A stretch of DNA of 44,150 bases from Candidatus Poribacteria bacterium (lineage in GTDB: Bacteria > Poribacteria > WGA-4E > WGA-3G), in contig JAAXHD010000259.1 in assembly GCA_012271015.1 (NCBI GenBank), forward strand, positions 1 through 44,150. Direction: 5' to 3'. Of the stretch, positions 8,205 to 15,996 are shown piece by piece (within the stretch, counting starts at the first letter, position 1; each line of letters begins with the position of its first letter). Below the pieces are notes generated by a model, which was not told the DNA's origin, made no database searches, and saw nothing but the letters and a program-made list of their open reading frames with translations. The position numbers and the translations under genes are program-made.

Positions 8205-8302
8205 CGAGAAACACCCAAGCAAAAACACCGCACCTACCGGATCTGGGGAAAACATCAAATTACTCAAATATTTATTGAAACTTCATTAAGGTAAATTAAA
8301 AT
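8205..8302 (+). repeat. Partial boundary-element copy before the aminotransferase
   Basis: This stretch holds AGAAACACCCAAGCAAAAAC, shared with the element at 9473-9671, framed by GGTGCG and CGCACC. It ends with AAGGTAAATTAAAATATG, a shortened form of the element's right end running straight into the ATG at 8303. AAGG at 8290-8293 could act as a weak ribosome-binding site. Confidence 0.5.
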
Positions 8303-9472
8303 ATGATTACAATCGCAGAACGGTTAGAGAAACTTCCACCCTATCTCTTTGTGGATTTACGTCAAAAAATGCAAGCGGCACAAGCCCGAGGCATCAATGT
8401 GGTTAGCCTCGGTATCGGTGACCCGGATATCCCAACACCCGATCCAGTCGTTGACACTTTATGCAGTGCGATTCAAAACCCTAAAGACTCGGATCGGCAC
8501 CGCTACGGATGCGACAACCCCGTTGACGACTTTCCACAGGCAGTCCTCGACTTTTATCAGCATCGTTACGGGGTCACATTATCCGATGATCAGGTAGTGA
8601 CAACGCTCGGTAGTAAAGACGCAATCGTCAAAATGGCACTCGGTATACTCAATCCCGGCGATATTGGTATAGCGGCGAGTCCAGGCTATCCTACCTACAA
8701 CATCGGACATGTGTTCGCCAGTGCAACGACCTACTATGCTCCGCTTCTGCGAGAAAACGATTTTTATGTCGACTTTGATGCTATTCCTGATGAAGTAAAA
8801 CGACTTGCGAAAGTCTTCTGGATCAACTATCCAAACAATCCAACAACAGCCACTGCCGATCTTGATTTTTTCGAGCGTGCTGTGGAGTTTGGTAGGGAAA
8901 ATAATATCCTCATCGCGCACGATAACGCTTATAGCGAGAACACCTACGACGATTATCGCTCACCAAGCATATTGCAAGTGGCAGGTGCCGCTGAAGTCGC
9001 CGTTGAGTTTTTCTCATTAAGCAAAGCCTTCAATATGACGGGGTGGCGCTTGGGATTCGTCGTTGGCAACCCAACTGCTGTTGGTGCAGTTAAAACGGTG
9101 AAAGACAATATCGATAACGGTTCACTCCGCTCGCTTCAATTCGCCGGTGCAAAGGCGCTTTCAATAGCGGACGAGATTACACCCGCTATAAACGCAGTTT
9201 ATCAAAAACGCCGCGATATGGTGGTGGATGCCCTTACAGACAGCGGATGGGCAATCGAGAAACCAAAAGCGACAATGTACGTTTGGGCACCGGTCCCTGA
9301 GCGTTTCAACGGTTCAAGTCGTGCCTTTGCGACAGCACTGCTTGAGGAAGCAGGGGTTGTGGTAACACCTGGCCTCGGATATGGGCAGTGGAGTGAAGGC
9401 TATTTCAGAATCTCGCTTACGTATCCAGATGCAGTGATTGAAGAAGCAATTTCACGGATTCGCGCTTTTTAA
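8303..9472 (+). CDS. LL-diaminopimelate aminotransferase-like, PLP class I/II
   Basis: A 389-residue PLP-dependent aminotransferase. The Schiff-base lysine is Lys241 in SLSKAFNMTGWRLGF, with YPNNPT at 176-181, Asp207-x-x-Tyr210 for the pyridine ring and hydroxyl, and the carboxylate-binding Arg in GYFRISLTY near the C-terminus. The SLSKAFNMTGWRLGF block is typical of the DapL/aspartate aminotransferase group, and DapL converts tetrahydrodipicolinate to LL-diaminopimelate in one step. With dapB nearby, DapL is a reasonable guess, but the substrate-determining DapL residues cannot be verified here, so no symbol is given. The TAA stop lies inside the left end of an inverted-repeat element (TTTTTAATCTTACTTTGCAG at 9466-9485). 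Confidence 0.8.
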   Translation: MITIAERLEKLPPYLFVDLRQKMQAAQARGINVVSLGIGDPDIPTPDPVVDTLCSAIQNPKDSDRHRYGCDNPVDDFPQAVLDFYQHRYGVTLSDDQVVTTLGSKDAIVKMALGILNPGDIGIAASPGYPTYNIGHVFASATTYYAPLLRENDFYVDFDAIPDEVKRLAKVFWINYPNNPTTATADLDFFERAVEFGRENNILIAHDNAYSENTYDDYRSPSILQVAGAAEVAVEFFSLSKAFNMTGWRLGFVVGNPTAVGAVKTVKDNIDNGSLRSLQFAGAKALSIADEITPAINAVYQKRRDMVVDALTDSGWAIEKPKATMYVWAPVPERFNGSSRAFATALLEEAGVVVTPGLGYGQWSEGYFRISLTYPDAVIEEAISRIRAF

Positions 9473-9671
9473 TCTTACTTTGCAGTTCGGTCAGGTGGGT
9501 TAATGATTTCATGTGCCCTTTCGTACATCTTGAAGAAACACCCAAGCAAAAACCCTGCACTGGTGTTGCAGGCTACATGTCCGGTAGAAAGTTGTAAGGT
9601 GTTCTAAAATCTGTAAAGTTGCAAGCGCGCCTCTTTATTCACTCCATTACTCCGCAAGGTAAAATTAAAAT
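9466..9671. repeat. Boundary element with 20-nt inverted ends filling an intergenic gap
   Basis: The gap between the aminotransferase and the sensor gene is bounded by imperfect inverted repeats. On the left is TTTTTAATCTTACTTTGCAG (9466-9485), which supplies the upstream gene's TAA stop. On the right is CCGCAAGGTAAAATTAAAAT (9652-9671), which ends one base before the next ATG. Inside are AGAAACACCCAAGCAAAAAC and a hairpin CCTGCA/TGCAGG at 9554-9572. Related copies lie at 15556-15996, 34070-34194 and 42573-42679. Confidence 0.7.
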
Positions 9672-12600
9672 ATGAAAAACTCCATTTTAATTTTTTCTAT
9701 CCTCTTATTTACACTCCTTGTTTGCATGGAGACGGAGTCTGAGCAGATCCATACCTACACCGTTGCTGATGGATTGATAGGTCCGGTTGTTCCAGTCATT
9801 TTTCAGGACAGTCGGGGCAATCTGTGGTTCGGTTCCGATCGGGGTGGCGTGAGTCGATTTGATGGAACGAGGTTTGAATCCTACATCGGATCTTTGGACA
9901 CTTCTGAGAACGCGCCAACATCCAACGTAGGACCTGGGGCACTTCTCGGACAGACCCGACAAATCGTTGAAGATAAATGGGGACATATCTGGTTCCTCAC
10001 CCACTTTCGCTCAGAAAACTCAGGGAGGATAAGCTGGTTTGATGGTTCTTCGATTAATCTTATCGGCACAGGTAATTCGCTGCTCGTTGACGAGCATGGC
10101 GATATATGGGTCGGTGAAAATCAGCAACTAACGAAGTATATCACTCCAGGTGTCCAACGCTTGCCACAAGCACATCCAAACGAAATTATAGGTGAAGATC
10201 TGCTCCGCTCAACGGATTTAAAAATAAACGTTATCTTTGAAAGCGAAGACGGAACTATCTGGATCGGTGGAAGCGACGGTGAAGAACAGCAGGAGGGTGT
10301 AATACTCAGTTTTCGAGAGAATCGTTGGGTACAGGGCCCCTTAAAAAGCAGTGATGGTGATGACCCAAGTGACACAACCGACGATGCAACACAGCAGATT
10401 CGTCCAAACGCTGGATTCACGCGTTATGACATGTCGAACCTCAACGCCGTGAGTAGCATTGAAACAATAGGCGAAGATACTTCTGGGAACATTTGGTTCG
10501 GTGGCTACAATCTTCTCCTGCGTTTCGACGGGCAAGCCTTTGAGCAAATTCTCCCTTTAGTTTGGGGACACAGCGGATCCATAGGACGTAGACCTGCATC
10601 AATTCAGAGGCTGGCATCAATTCGGAGCGATACGAAAGGTCGCGTCTGGTTCAGCGATGGTCGCACGACAAGATGGTGGGACGGCTCTCGGCACGGAAAC
10701 CTATCAGGGTTCCTTGAACTTGAAGATGCTTGGGGAAATCTATGGTTCACGGACGAAAGTGGCGCGCATCAGTACAACACTGACCTCACGCAAATGCCCG
10801 ATCGTATCAACAGCGGACTTGGCGTTGAGGGCATTCACATGATTTTTGAAGCTATAGACGGTAAATTGTGGTTTGGACACGATAACGGAGTGACAGCCTT
10901 CGACCCAACACCTGCCATTAGTACACACGCTGGACTCGGCACGAATAGGGTACGGATGATATTCGAGGACAGTCGAGGTTACCTCTGGTTTAGTGTGCCA
11001 GGCGGCGTTGCACGCTATGATGCGGAATCCGAGGAACTGACGACACATATTTTTAGAGTCAATCCAGTTCAAAATGATCCATCACCCGATCCCCAAACCG
11101 ATGCCAGAAGCAGGGAGCACGTTCGATTACTCCGAACTGAAATCGAAAGAATATTTGAAGTTGGTGAGCAGGTCTGGTTTATTGACGAACCAGGGCTGAA
11201 TGGCAGTTCCACGCGATTACGATATACGTTCTTTCGGTACGCAAATGGAAAATTCGGTCAAATTTCTATTCCCATCCAAACAATCATTGGACCTGGCGGG
11301 GAACGCTCAGATAGGAGTACGAATGTTCTCATTGACGAAGGCGAACATACTTGGCTGGCTTTCGGAGGCCATCTCTTCAAAGCAGATGCAACTGGATTAT
11401 TATTGCTGACAGGCACTGGCTTTCAGAGGATTCTCTTTCGAGATATCGGTACGAACAGTCTCCCGACTCCAATAGCCCCAATAGAGTTCGGCACAGCCGC
11501 TATCACTGATTTGTACAGAGATCCAAACGACAGATTATGGGTGCATTTTGATGATGGAAAGGTCTTACGTTATCCCAAAGAAATTAACACTTTAACAACT
11601 CGCTTGAGTCAACCTGAAACCCTTGCCCTTAAAGCGACACACCTGTTAAAAACCACATCAGGAAGTAAATGGTTCTTTAATGCGGTAACAGGAAAATTGA
11701 CACTTTGGAGTGATACTGAAATCGGTAAACCGCTTCTGATGGACAGAGAGTCCAGATCAGTCCCGATTGCCGTTTGGAAGAATCCGAGCCAGCAAAATAA
11801 CCGAATAACTTTTCTTTTTTCAGACGCGCTTAAGACCTATCACGGGACATCACTCATTTCTCTCGAGGACCTTGAAATTGCTGAACTACAAGACTCCGTA
11901 ACGACTCAAGAAGGGATTCTCTGGTTAGCCACATCTCGCGGTGCAGTCCGATATGATGGGCAAAAAGCCAAAATCTATACAACAAAAGAGGATGGCTTTC
12001 TCGTTGATAACGTGAAAGATGTCATGGAGGATAGCCGCGGAAATATATGGTTCGCGACCTGGGGTGGTGGCACTGTCCGATATGACGGTGAAACCTTTTA
12101 TAACCTAACAACAAAAGACGGTCTCGCTCATAATAATATCTCAAGAATCCATGAATCTTCGAATAAAGATATTTGGTTTACAACCGAAGGGGGCGTCACA
12201 CAATATACACCCACGCGCGGCGGCCTGCCAGAATGCCGACTCACCTCCCTCGAAGCTGGTAAAACTTACACTGACCTTTCATCGAGTTTAACGTTACCTT
12301 CACGCGGCACGAAGATATTAAATATCCAAGGTATCAGTCCACTCCGAGAAGGTCTTTCTTATAAATTTAAATTAATCGGGCTGGACACCCCTACATGGAT
12401 GAACGTCTCGGCAGAGGCGTTTTCTCTTTTGACAACAAGTTCTGGAGTTCCATCCGAAGCGTGGATATCTCCCACAGCCCCCGGCTCGACAACACAACAA
12501 TCCATGCGCGACAGTAGCGTTATCCAAGAACTTCAAAACCACAATGGGATTCTGCGTATCCGATATACAGGACTCAAAGCGGGTAATTATAGCTTCCTCG

Positions 12601-13538
12601 TCAATGCATTTCGCAAAGACTGGCCCTACACACATACCCCGGCGGTGGTGGATTTTAGTATCTCGCCCCCCCTCTGGACGCGTTGGCGAACATATCTCCC
12701 GCCCCTTATCTTTATGACCGTCGTTCTAACTTTAATTGGTCGTCTGGTTGTCAATCGACGCCATACCCTCCAACTGCGCAACGAGGTGCGTCAAAGGGAA
12801 GAGGCGGAGATGCAGCGTATCCGTGCCGAGTTGAGCGAAGCACAGAATATTCAGATGGGGCTTCTGCCAACCGAAGCCCCTGATACGAAAGGGTTTGATG
12901 TCGCGGGATTGTCCGTCCCTGCAACGCAGGTAGGCGGTGATTTCTACGATTATCTCACCGTAGCGAACGGACAGACCGCCATTGCGGTGGCAGATGCTGC
13001 TGGAAAAGGGTTACGAGGCGCGATGAATGCTGTGCTAACGAATGGGATGCTATATGAAGTCTCACGTTTCAAATCCGAAGCGGACATCATTCTCACCGAT
13101 CTCAATGCGGGGTTAGCACCACGCATGTACGGACCGAGTTTCATCGCCCTCAACCTTGCTGTCCTTGATGAAGATAAGAAACGGGTTGACTATGCGAATG
13201 GCGGACAACCGTATCCCGTCCTTAAACGGGGGGAAGAGATCATTGAAATTGAAAGCAGCGACCTACCCCTTGGCAGTATGAAAAAGGTAGAGTATGAGTC
13301 CGTCAACTTCGATTTAAATGAAGGTGATATCCTCATTTTTCATACGGATGGTCTTATTGAGGCACTCAATACAGAGGAGGAGATGTATGGAACAGAACGC
13401 CTAACCGAATCCGTTTCAAAAATCCCTGATAATTTCACGGCAGCAGAAGTCATTCAAAGCCTCGTTGAAGATGTCCACAATTTCGTCGGTGAAGCGGAAC
13501 AATACGACGATTTGACAATCGTTGTTATTAAAAGTTAA
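9672..13538 (+). CDS. Reg_prop propeller sensor fused to a PP2C/SpoIIE phosphatase
   Basis: A 1288-residue one-protein signalling chain. An N-terminal signal segment (residues 1-19) is followed by two-component regulator propeller repeats, visible as recurring FQDSRGNLWFGSDRGGVSRFDG-type blades over roughly residues 30-860. A Y_Y_Y domain at about 880-1000 ends LKAGNYSFLVNAF. One membrane helix lies at about 1009-1028, a short coiled coil at 1035-1060, and a PP2C-type SpoIIE/RsbU serine phosphatase at 1070-1288. Phosphatase metal residues are visible in GGDFYD (1087-1092), VADAAGKG (about 1106), HTDG (1223) and YDDLT (1278). There is no histidine kinase or DNA-binding domain, unlike most Reg_prop sensors. 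The likely role is to sense a periplasmic ligand and dephosphorylate a cytosolic anti-anti-sigma-type partner; no such partner is encoded nearby. The start abuts the boundary element, whose AAGG may be the ribosome-binding site. Confidence 0.9.
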   Translation: MKNSILIFSILLFTLLVCMETESEQIHTYTVADGLIGPVVPVIFQDSRGNLWFGSDRGGVSRFDGTRFESYIGSLDTSENAPTSNVGPGALLGQTRQIVEDKWGHIWFLTHFRSENSGRISWFDGSSINLIGTGNSLLVDEHGDIWVGENQQLTKYITPGVQRLPQAHPNEIIGEDLLRSTDLKINVIFESEDGTIWIGGSDGEEQQEGVILSFRENRWVQGPLKSSDGDDPSDTTDDATQQIRPNAGFTRYDMSNLNAVSSIETIGEDTSGNIWFGGYNLLLRFDGQAFEQILPLVWGHSGSIGRRPASIQRLASIRSDTKGRVWFSDGRTTRWWDGSRHGNLSGFLELEDAWGNLWFTDESGAHQYNTDLTQMPDRINSGLGVEGIHMIFEAIDGKLWFGHDNGVTAFDPTPAISTHAGLGTNRVRMIFEDSRGYLWFSVPGGVARYDAESEELTTHIFRVNPVQNDPSPDPQTDARSREHVRLLRTEIERIFEVGEQVWFIDEPGLNGSSTRLRYTFFRYANGKFGQISIPIQTIIGPGGERSDRSTNVLIDEGEHTWLAFGGHLFKADATGLLLLTGTGFQRILFRDIGTNSLPTPIAPIEFGTAAITDLYRDPNDRLWVHFDDGKVLRYPKEINTLTTRLSQPETLALKATHLLKTTSGSKWFFNAVTGKLTLWSDTEIGKPLLMDRESRSVPIAVWKNPSQQNNRITFLFSDALKTYHGTSLISLEDLEIAELQDSVTTQEGILWLATSRGAVRYDGQKAKIYTTKEDGFLVDNVKDVMEDSRGNIWFATWGGGTVRYDGETFYNLTTKDGLAHNNISRIHESSNKDIWFTTEGGVTQYTPTRGGLPECRLTSLEAGKTYTDLSSSLTLPSRGTKILNIQGISPLREGLSYKFKLIGLDTPTWMNVSAEAFSLLTTSSGVPSEAWISPTAPGSTTQQSMRDSSVIQELQNHNGILRIRYTGLKAGNYSFLVNAFRKDWPYTHTPAVVDFSISPPLWTRWRTYLPPLIFMTVVLTLIGRLVVNRRHTLQLRNEVRQREEAEMQRIRAELSEAQNIQMGLLPTEAPDTKGFDVAGLSVPATQVGGDFYDYLTVANGQTAIAVADAAGKGLRGAMNAVLTNGMLYEVSRFKSEADIILTDLNAGLAPRMYGPSFIALNLAVLDEDKKRVDYANGGQPYPVLKRGEEIIEIESSDLPLGSMKKVEYESVNFDLNEGDILIFHTDGLIEALNTEEEMYGTERLTESVSKIPDNFTAAEVIQSLVEDVHNFVGEAEQYDDLTIVVIKS

Positions 13539-13544
13539 CGGTTC

Positions 13545-13556
13545 AGGGCTTACGCA
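13545..13556. repeat. Solo end of the MITE-like element
   Basis: AGGGCTTACGCA matches the left end of the element at 38447-38568 at 11 of 12 positions. No right end is seen nearby. Confidence 0.4.
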
Positions 13557-13635
13557 CAAAGCAAATATCAAGAACTCAATGGAGGCAAGAGGGAAAGGAG
13601 GGGAACCTTCTTCCACCCTTCCAGTCTTCCAGTCC

Positions 13636-15555
13636 CTAAGCCTCCATGAACTCAATAACCGTTTGCCGATACTCCTCAGGGAGGCCGATGTCAAAGCGTC
13701 GTCCTTTGACGACATATCCTGAAAATCCGTCCGTCTTCCGTAATTCGTCTAAACAGGACGTCAGTTGAAATTCGCCTCGTTCACGGAGATTATGGGTGAT
13801 ATTTCGCTCCAGAAACTCGAAAATCTGGGGTTGCAGCACATAGATGCCGAACACCGTCAAGAACTGGTCCATATCCATCCCGTCTATGTGCAAATGTTCC
13901 ATTGCATATTCGGGATCCGGCTTTTCATAAATCTCCGTTAGCGATAGCAAGGAGTTCTCCTCTCTCCATGTGCCGGTGACACAACCGAAATTCGACAATT
14001 GTTCAATCGGTGTAACTTTCAGTCCGACGACACTATGACCTACCTGCTCATAAGCCTCTACGACCTGCCGTGCGCAACATTCTTCCTCATCCGAACCGTA
14101 GAGATGGTCACCGAGCATGAGCAGAAACGGTTCGTTCCCAACCCACTCTCTTGCACAATAGACAGCATGTCCGAAACCCTCCTGAACGTCTTGTGTGACG
14201 AATGTTACTCGACTCCCTAATTCCAGTAGAGCGTCGCAATACGCCTGGTTCTCCTTGCTGAGTTTATTATAGTGTTCAATCCGCGGGGGTGTTTTGAAAA
14301 ACGATTCAAAAAGCTCCGTATCTCCAGGCTGTACGATAAGGCAGACCTCCTCAATACCCGCGTTGATTGCTTCCTCAACGATTGCCATTATCGCTGGTTT
14401 GGCGCGTCCAGACTTGTCAATCACAGGAAAGAGTTCCTTCTTCATCGCCTTTGACGCCGGAAAGAGTCGCGTTCCGAAGCCAGCGGCAGGAATAACGGCT
14501 TTGCGGACATGCCTACCCGCCTCAATAACCAGTTTCAGGCACGACATCTGCAAATCCCGTTCGATAATCTCGATGACTCGCTGCTGGCTTTCCTCATCTT
14601 TTACAATGAATTGTGCGGAACCGTCGCCTTGCGAGCCTACACCTTTACCGCCCCAAATATACGGTTGAATCGGCTCATAATTCAAGATTTTATGAAGAAC
14701 CGGTGCCGTCAACTGTGACGGACACGCGGGTATCAAGTGTTTATCGAATTCCATCTGTGCTCGCGTCATGAGCCTACCGACTGCCTCTGCATCGCCTTCG
14801 CGGAGTGCTTGATACGCCTGCTGTGTAACCTCTGCACTCACCGGACCGAGATAGTGTTGCACGTTCTTTTCTAATTCATTTTCGGCAAATGGATAACAGT
14901 GATTTAATTGGCTTAATATAAGACGTGTATCTTTACTTGCACCGAGATCGACAATGACAAGGTACATGTCGTGAGGCACATTGAAGTCTTTTACATCAAT
15001 ATGGTCGCCGTCAAACGTCATAAGGATAGGGCGTTGGTATGCACACCCTTGGTCCATCCGTCCACAGCGTGAAGGCGTCGTCGTTTCACCTCGGTAAGCG
15101 TACTCCATTTCCCCGCGCGTTGTTAATTTAAGGTCATAGGTCCGGTTGAATGCGCGCGCCACCAGAACACTGATAGCAGCACTCGAAGATAACCCCTTTT
15201 TGACTGGCAAATCAGTGAGATAGTTGTCTATTTCCAATCCTTGCACCCGATAGTTCGTTAAAATCTCATAGGCGACACCAGCCGCATAACTAAAAAACTC
15301 ACCTTTTTCAGCTTCAGCGAGCAGCGCGCTTCGTTCCATAGGCAGGCTATAGGGACCGTGTCGTGTGCCATCGCTGAGGGTCGTCTTTAAAATCAGACGG
15401 TTCGGATGCGGTTTAACCTCGGCGTATACACCTTGGTTTGTGCTGGTTATTAAAGTATAGCCCCTCTCGAGCTCTGCGTTACTTCGCCGGTGCCCTCCTG
15501 CCCAATCGCTGTGTTCACCGAATAGGCAAATTCTTCCCGGCACAAATAGTTTCAT
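13636..15555 (-). CDS. GHMP sugar kinase fused to UTP-sugar-1-phosphate uridylyltransferase
   Basis: A 639-residue fusion. Residues 1-340 are a galactokinase-like GHMP kinase: PGRICLFGEHSDW at the N-terminus, the ATP-binding PVKKGLSSSAA at 117-127, a likely catalytic base Asp168 in GRMDQG, and the third motif GGKGVGSQGDGSAQF at 302-316. Residues 350-639 resemble GalU: the nucleotide loop RKAVIPAAGFGTRLFPASKA at 351-370, then KKELFPV, LMLGDHLY and the sugar-binding EIYEKPDP. Together they would turn a free sugar into a sugar 1-phosphate and then a UDP-sugar in the cytosol. The domain order is opposite to Bacteroides FKP, which uses GTP and fucose. The sugar is unknown; galactose, glucuronate or N-acetylgalactosamine are possible. 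A minus-strand promoter lies at 15756-15784. Confidence 0.85.
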   Translation of the reverse strand: MKLFVPGRICLFGEHSDWAGGHRRSNAELERGYTLITSTNQGVYAEVKPHPNRLILKTTLSDGTRHGPYSLPMERSALLAEAEKGEFFSYAAGVAYEILTNYRVQGLEIDNYLTDLPVKKGLSSSAAISVLVARAFNRTYDLKLTTRGEMEYAYRGETTTPSRCGRMDQGCAYQRPILMTFDGDHIDVKDFNVPHDMYLVIVDLGASKDTRLILSQLNHCYPFAENELEKNVQHYLGPVSAEVTQQAYQALREGDAEAVGRLMTRAQMEFDKHLIPACPSQLTAPVLHKILNYEPIQPYIWGGKGVGSQGDGSAQFIVKDEESQQRVIEIIERDLQMSCLKLVIEAGRHVRKAVIPAAGFGTRLFPASKAMKKELFPVIDKSGRAKPAIMAIVEEAINAGIEEVCLIVQPGDTELFESFFKTPPRIEHYNKLSKENQAYCDALLELGSRVTFVTQDVQEGFGHAVYCAREWVGNEPFLLMLGDHLYGSDEEECCARQVVEAYEQVGHSVVGLKVTPIEQLSNFGCVTGTWREENSLLSLTEIYEKPDPEYAMEHLHIDGMDMDQFLTVFGIYVLQPQIFEFLERNITHNLRERGEFQLTSCLDELRKTDGFSGYVVKGRRFDIGLPEEYRQTVIEFMEA

Positions 15556-15996
15556 TTTTTAATTTTTCCTTGCGGTTAAACAACGTGAGTTGGAAACTTC
15601 ACGCGTCTTTCTCATATCTTAAAGAAACACCGGATTTAGTCTGGGGAGAGACTAAATCCATTCCTTGTATTACATTGCAAAAACCCTGCGCCGTTGTTGC
15701 AGGCTACCCCTTGAGTCTAAAGAAAATCCCAATCACTGACTATCGCGCAAAATATAGTATAGTATGAAGTTAACCATAAATCAACAAAACTCCTCACCAA
15801 GAACAGAGCCATTCAGTTTTCGGTTCTTTGAGTCCGTTCTTGCGAATAGGTGCGCGATGCTATCCGCAAGAATCGGGGTTACAAACCCCTCCCACTTTGA
15901 AAAACGAAATGGGTTCTTGTAGGTTGAGTTGAACGACTTGGTCCCAAAAACACCAAAGCACAAACCCGTCATTTATCCGCAATGTAAAATTAAAAA
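15556..15996. repeat. Boundary element with inverted ends, and nested hairpins
   Basis: The gap between two minus-strand genes is bounded by TTTTTAATTTTTCCTTGCGG (15556-15575), which starts right at the start codon of the kinase fusion, and CCGCAATGTAAAATTAAAAA (15977-15996), which contains the TAA stop of the peptidase gene. Inside are the CCTGC/GCAGG hairpin (15685-15703), an 11-bp-stem hairpin GGATTTAGTCT/AGACTAAATCC (15632-15659) and a GGGGTTACAAACCCC hairpin (15875-15889). The last two look like later insertions. Confidence 0.7.
15756..15784 (-). promoter_or_regulatory. Sigma70-type promoter for the kinase fusion
   Basis: Read on the minus strand, TTGATT (15779-15784), a 17-base spacer and TATACT (15756-15761). 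Transcription would start near 15749 and give a leader of about 190 bases that includes the boundary element. Confidence 0.6.
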
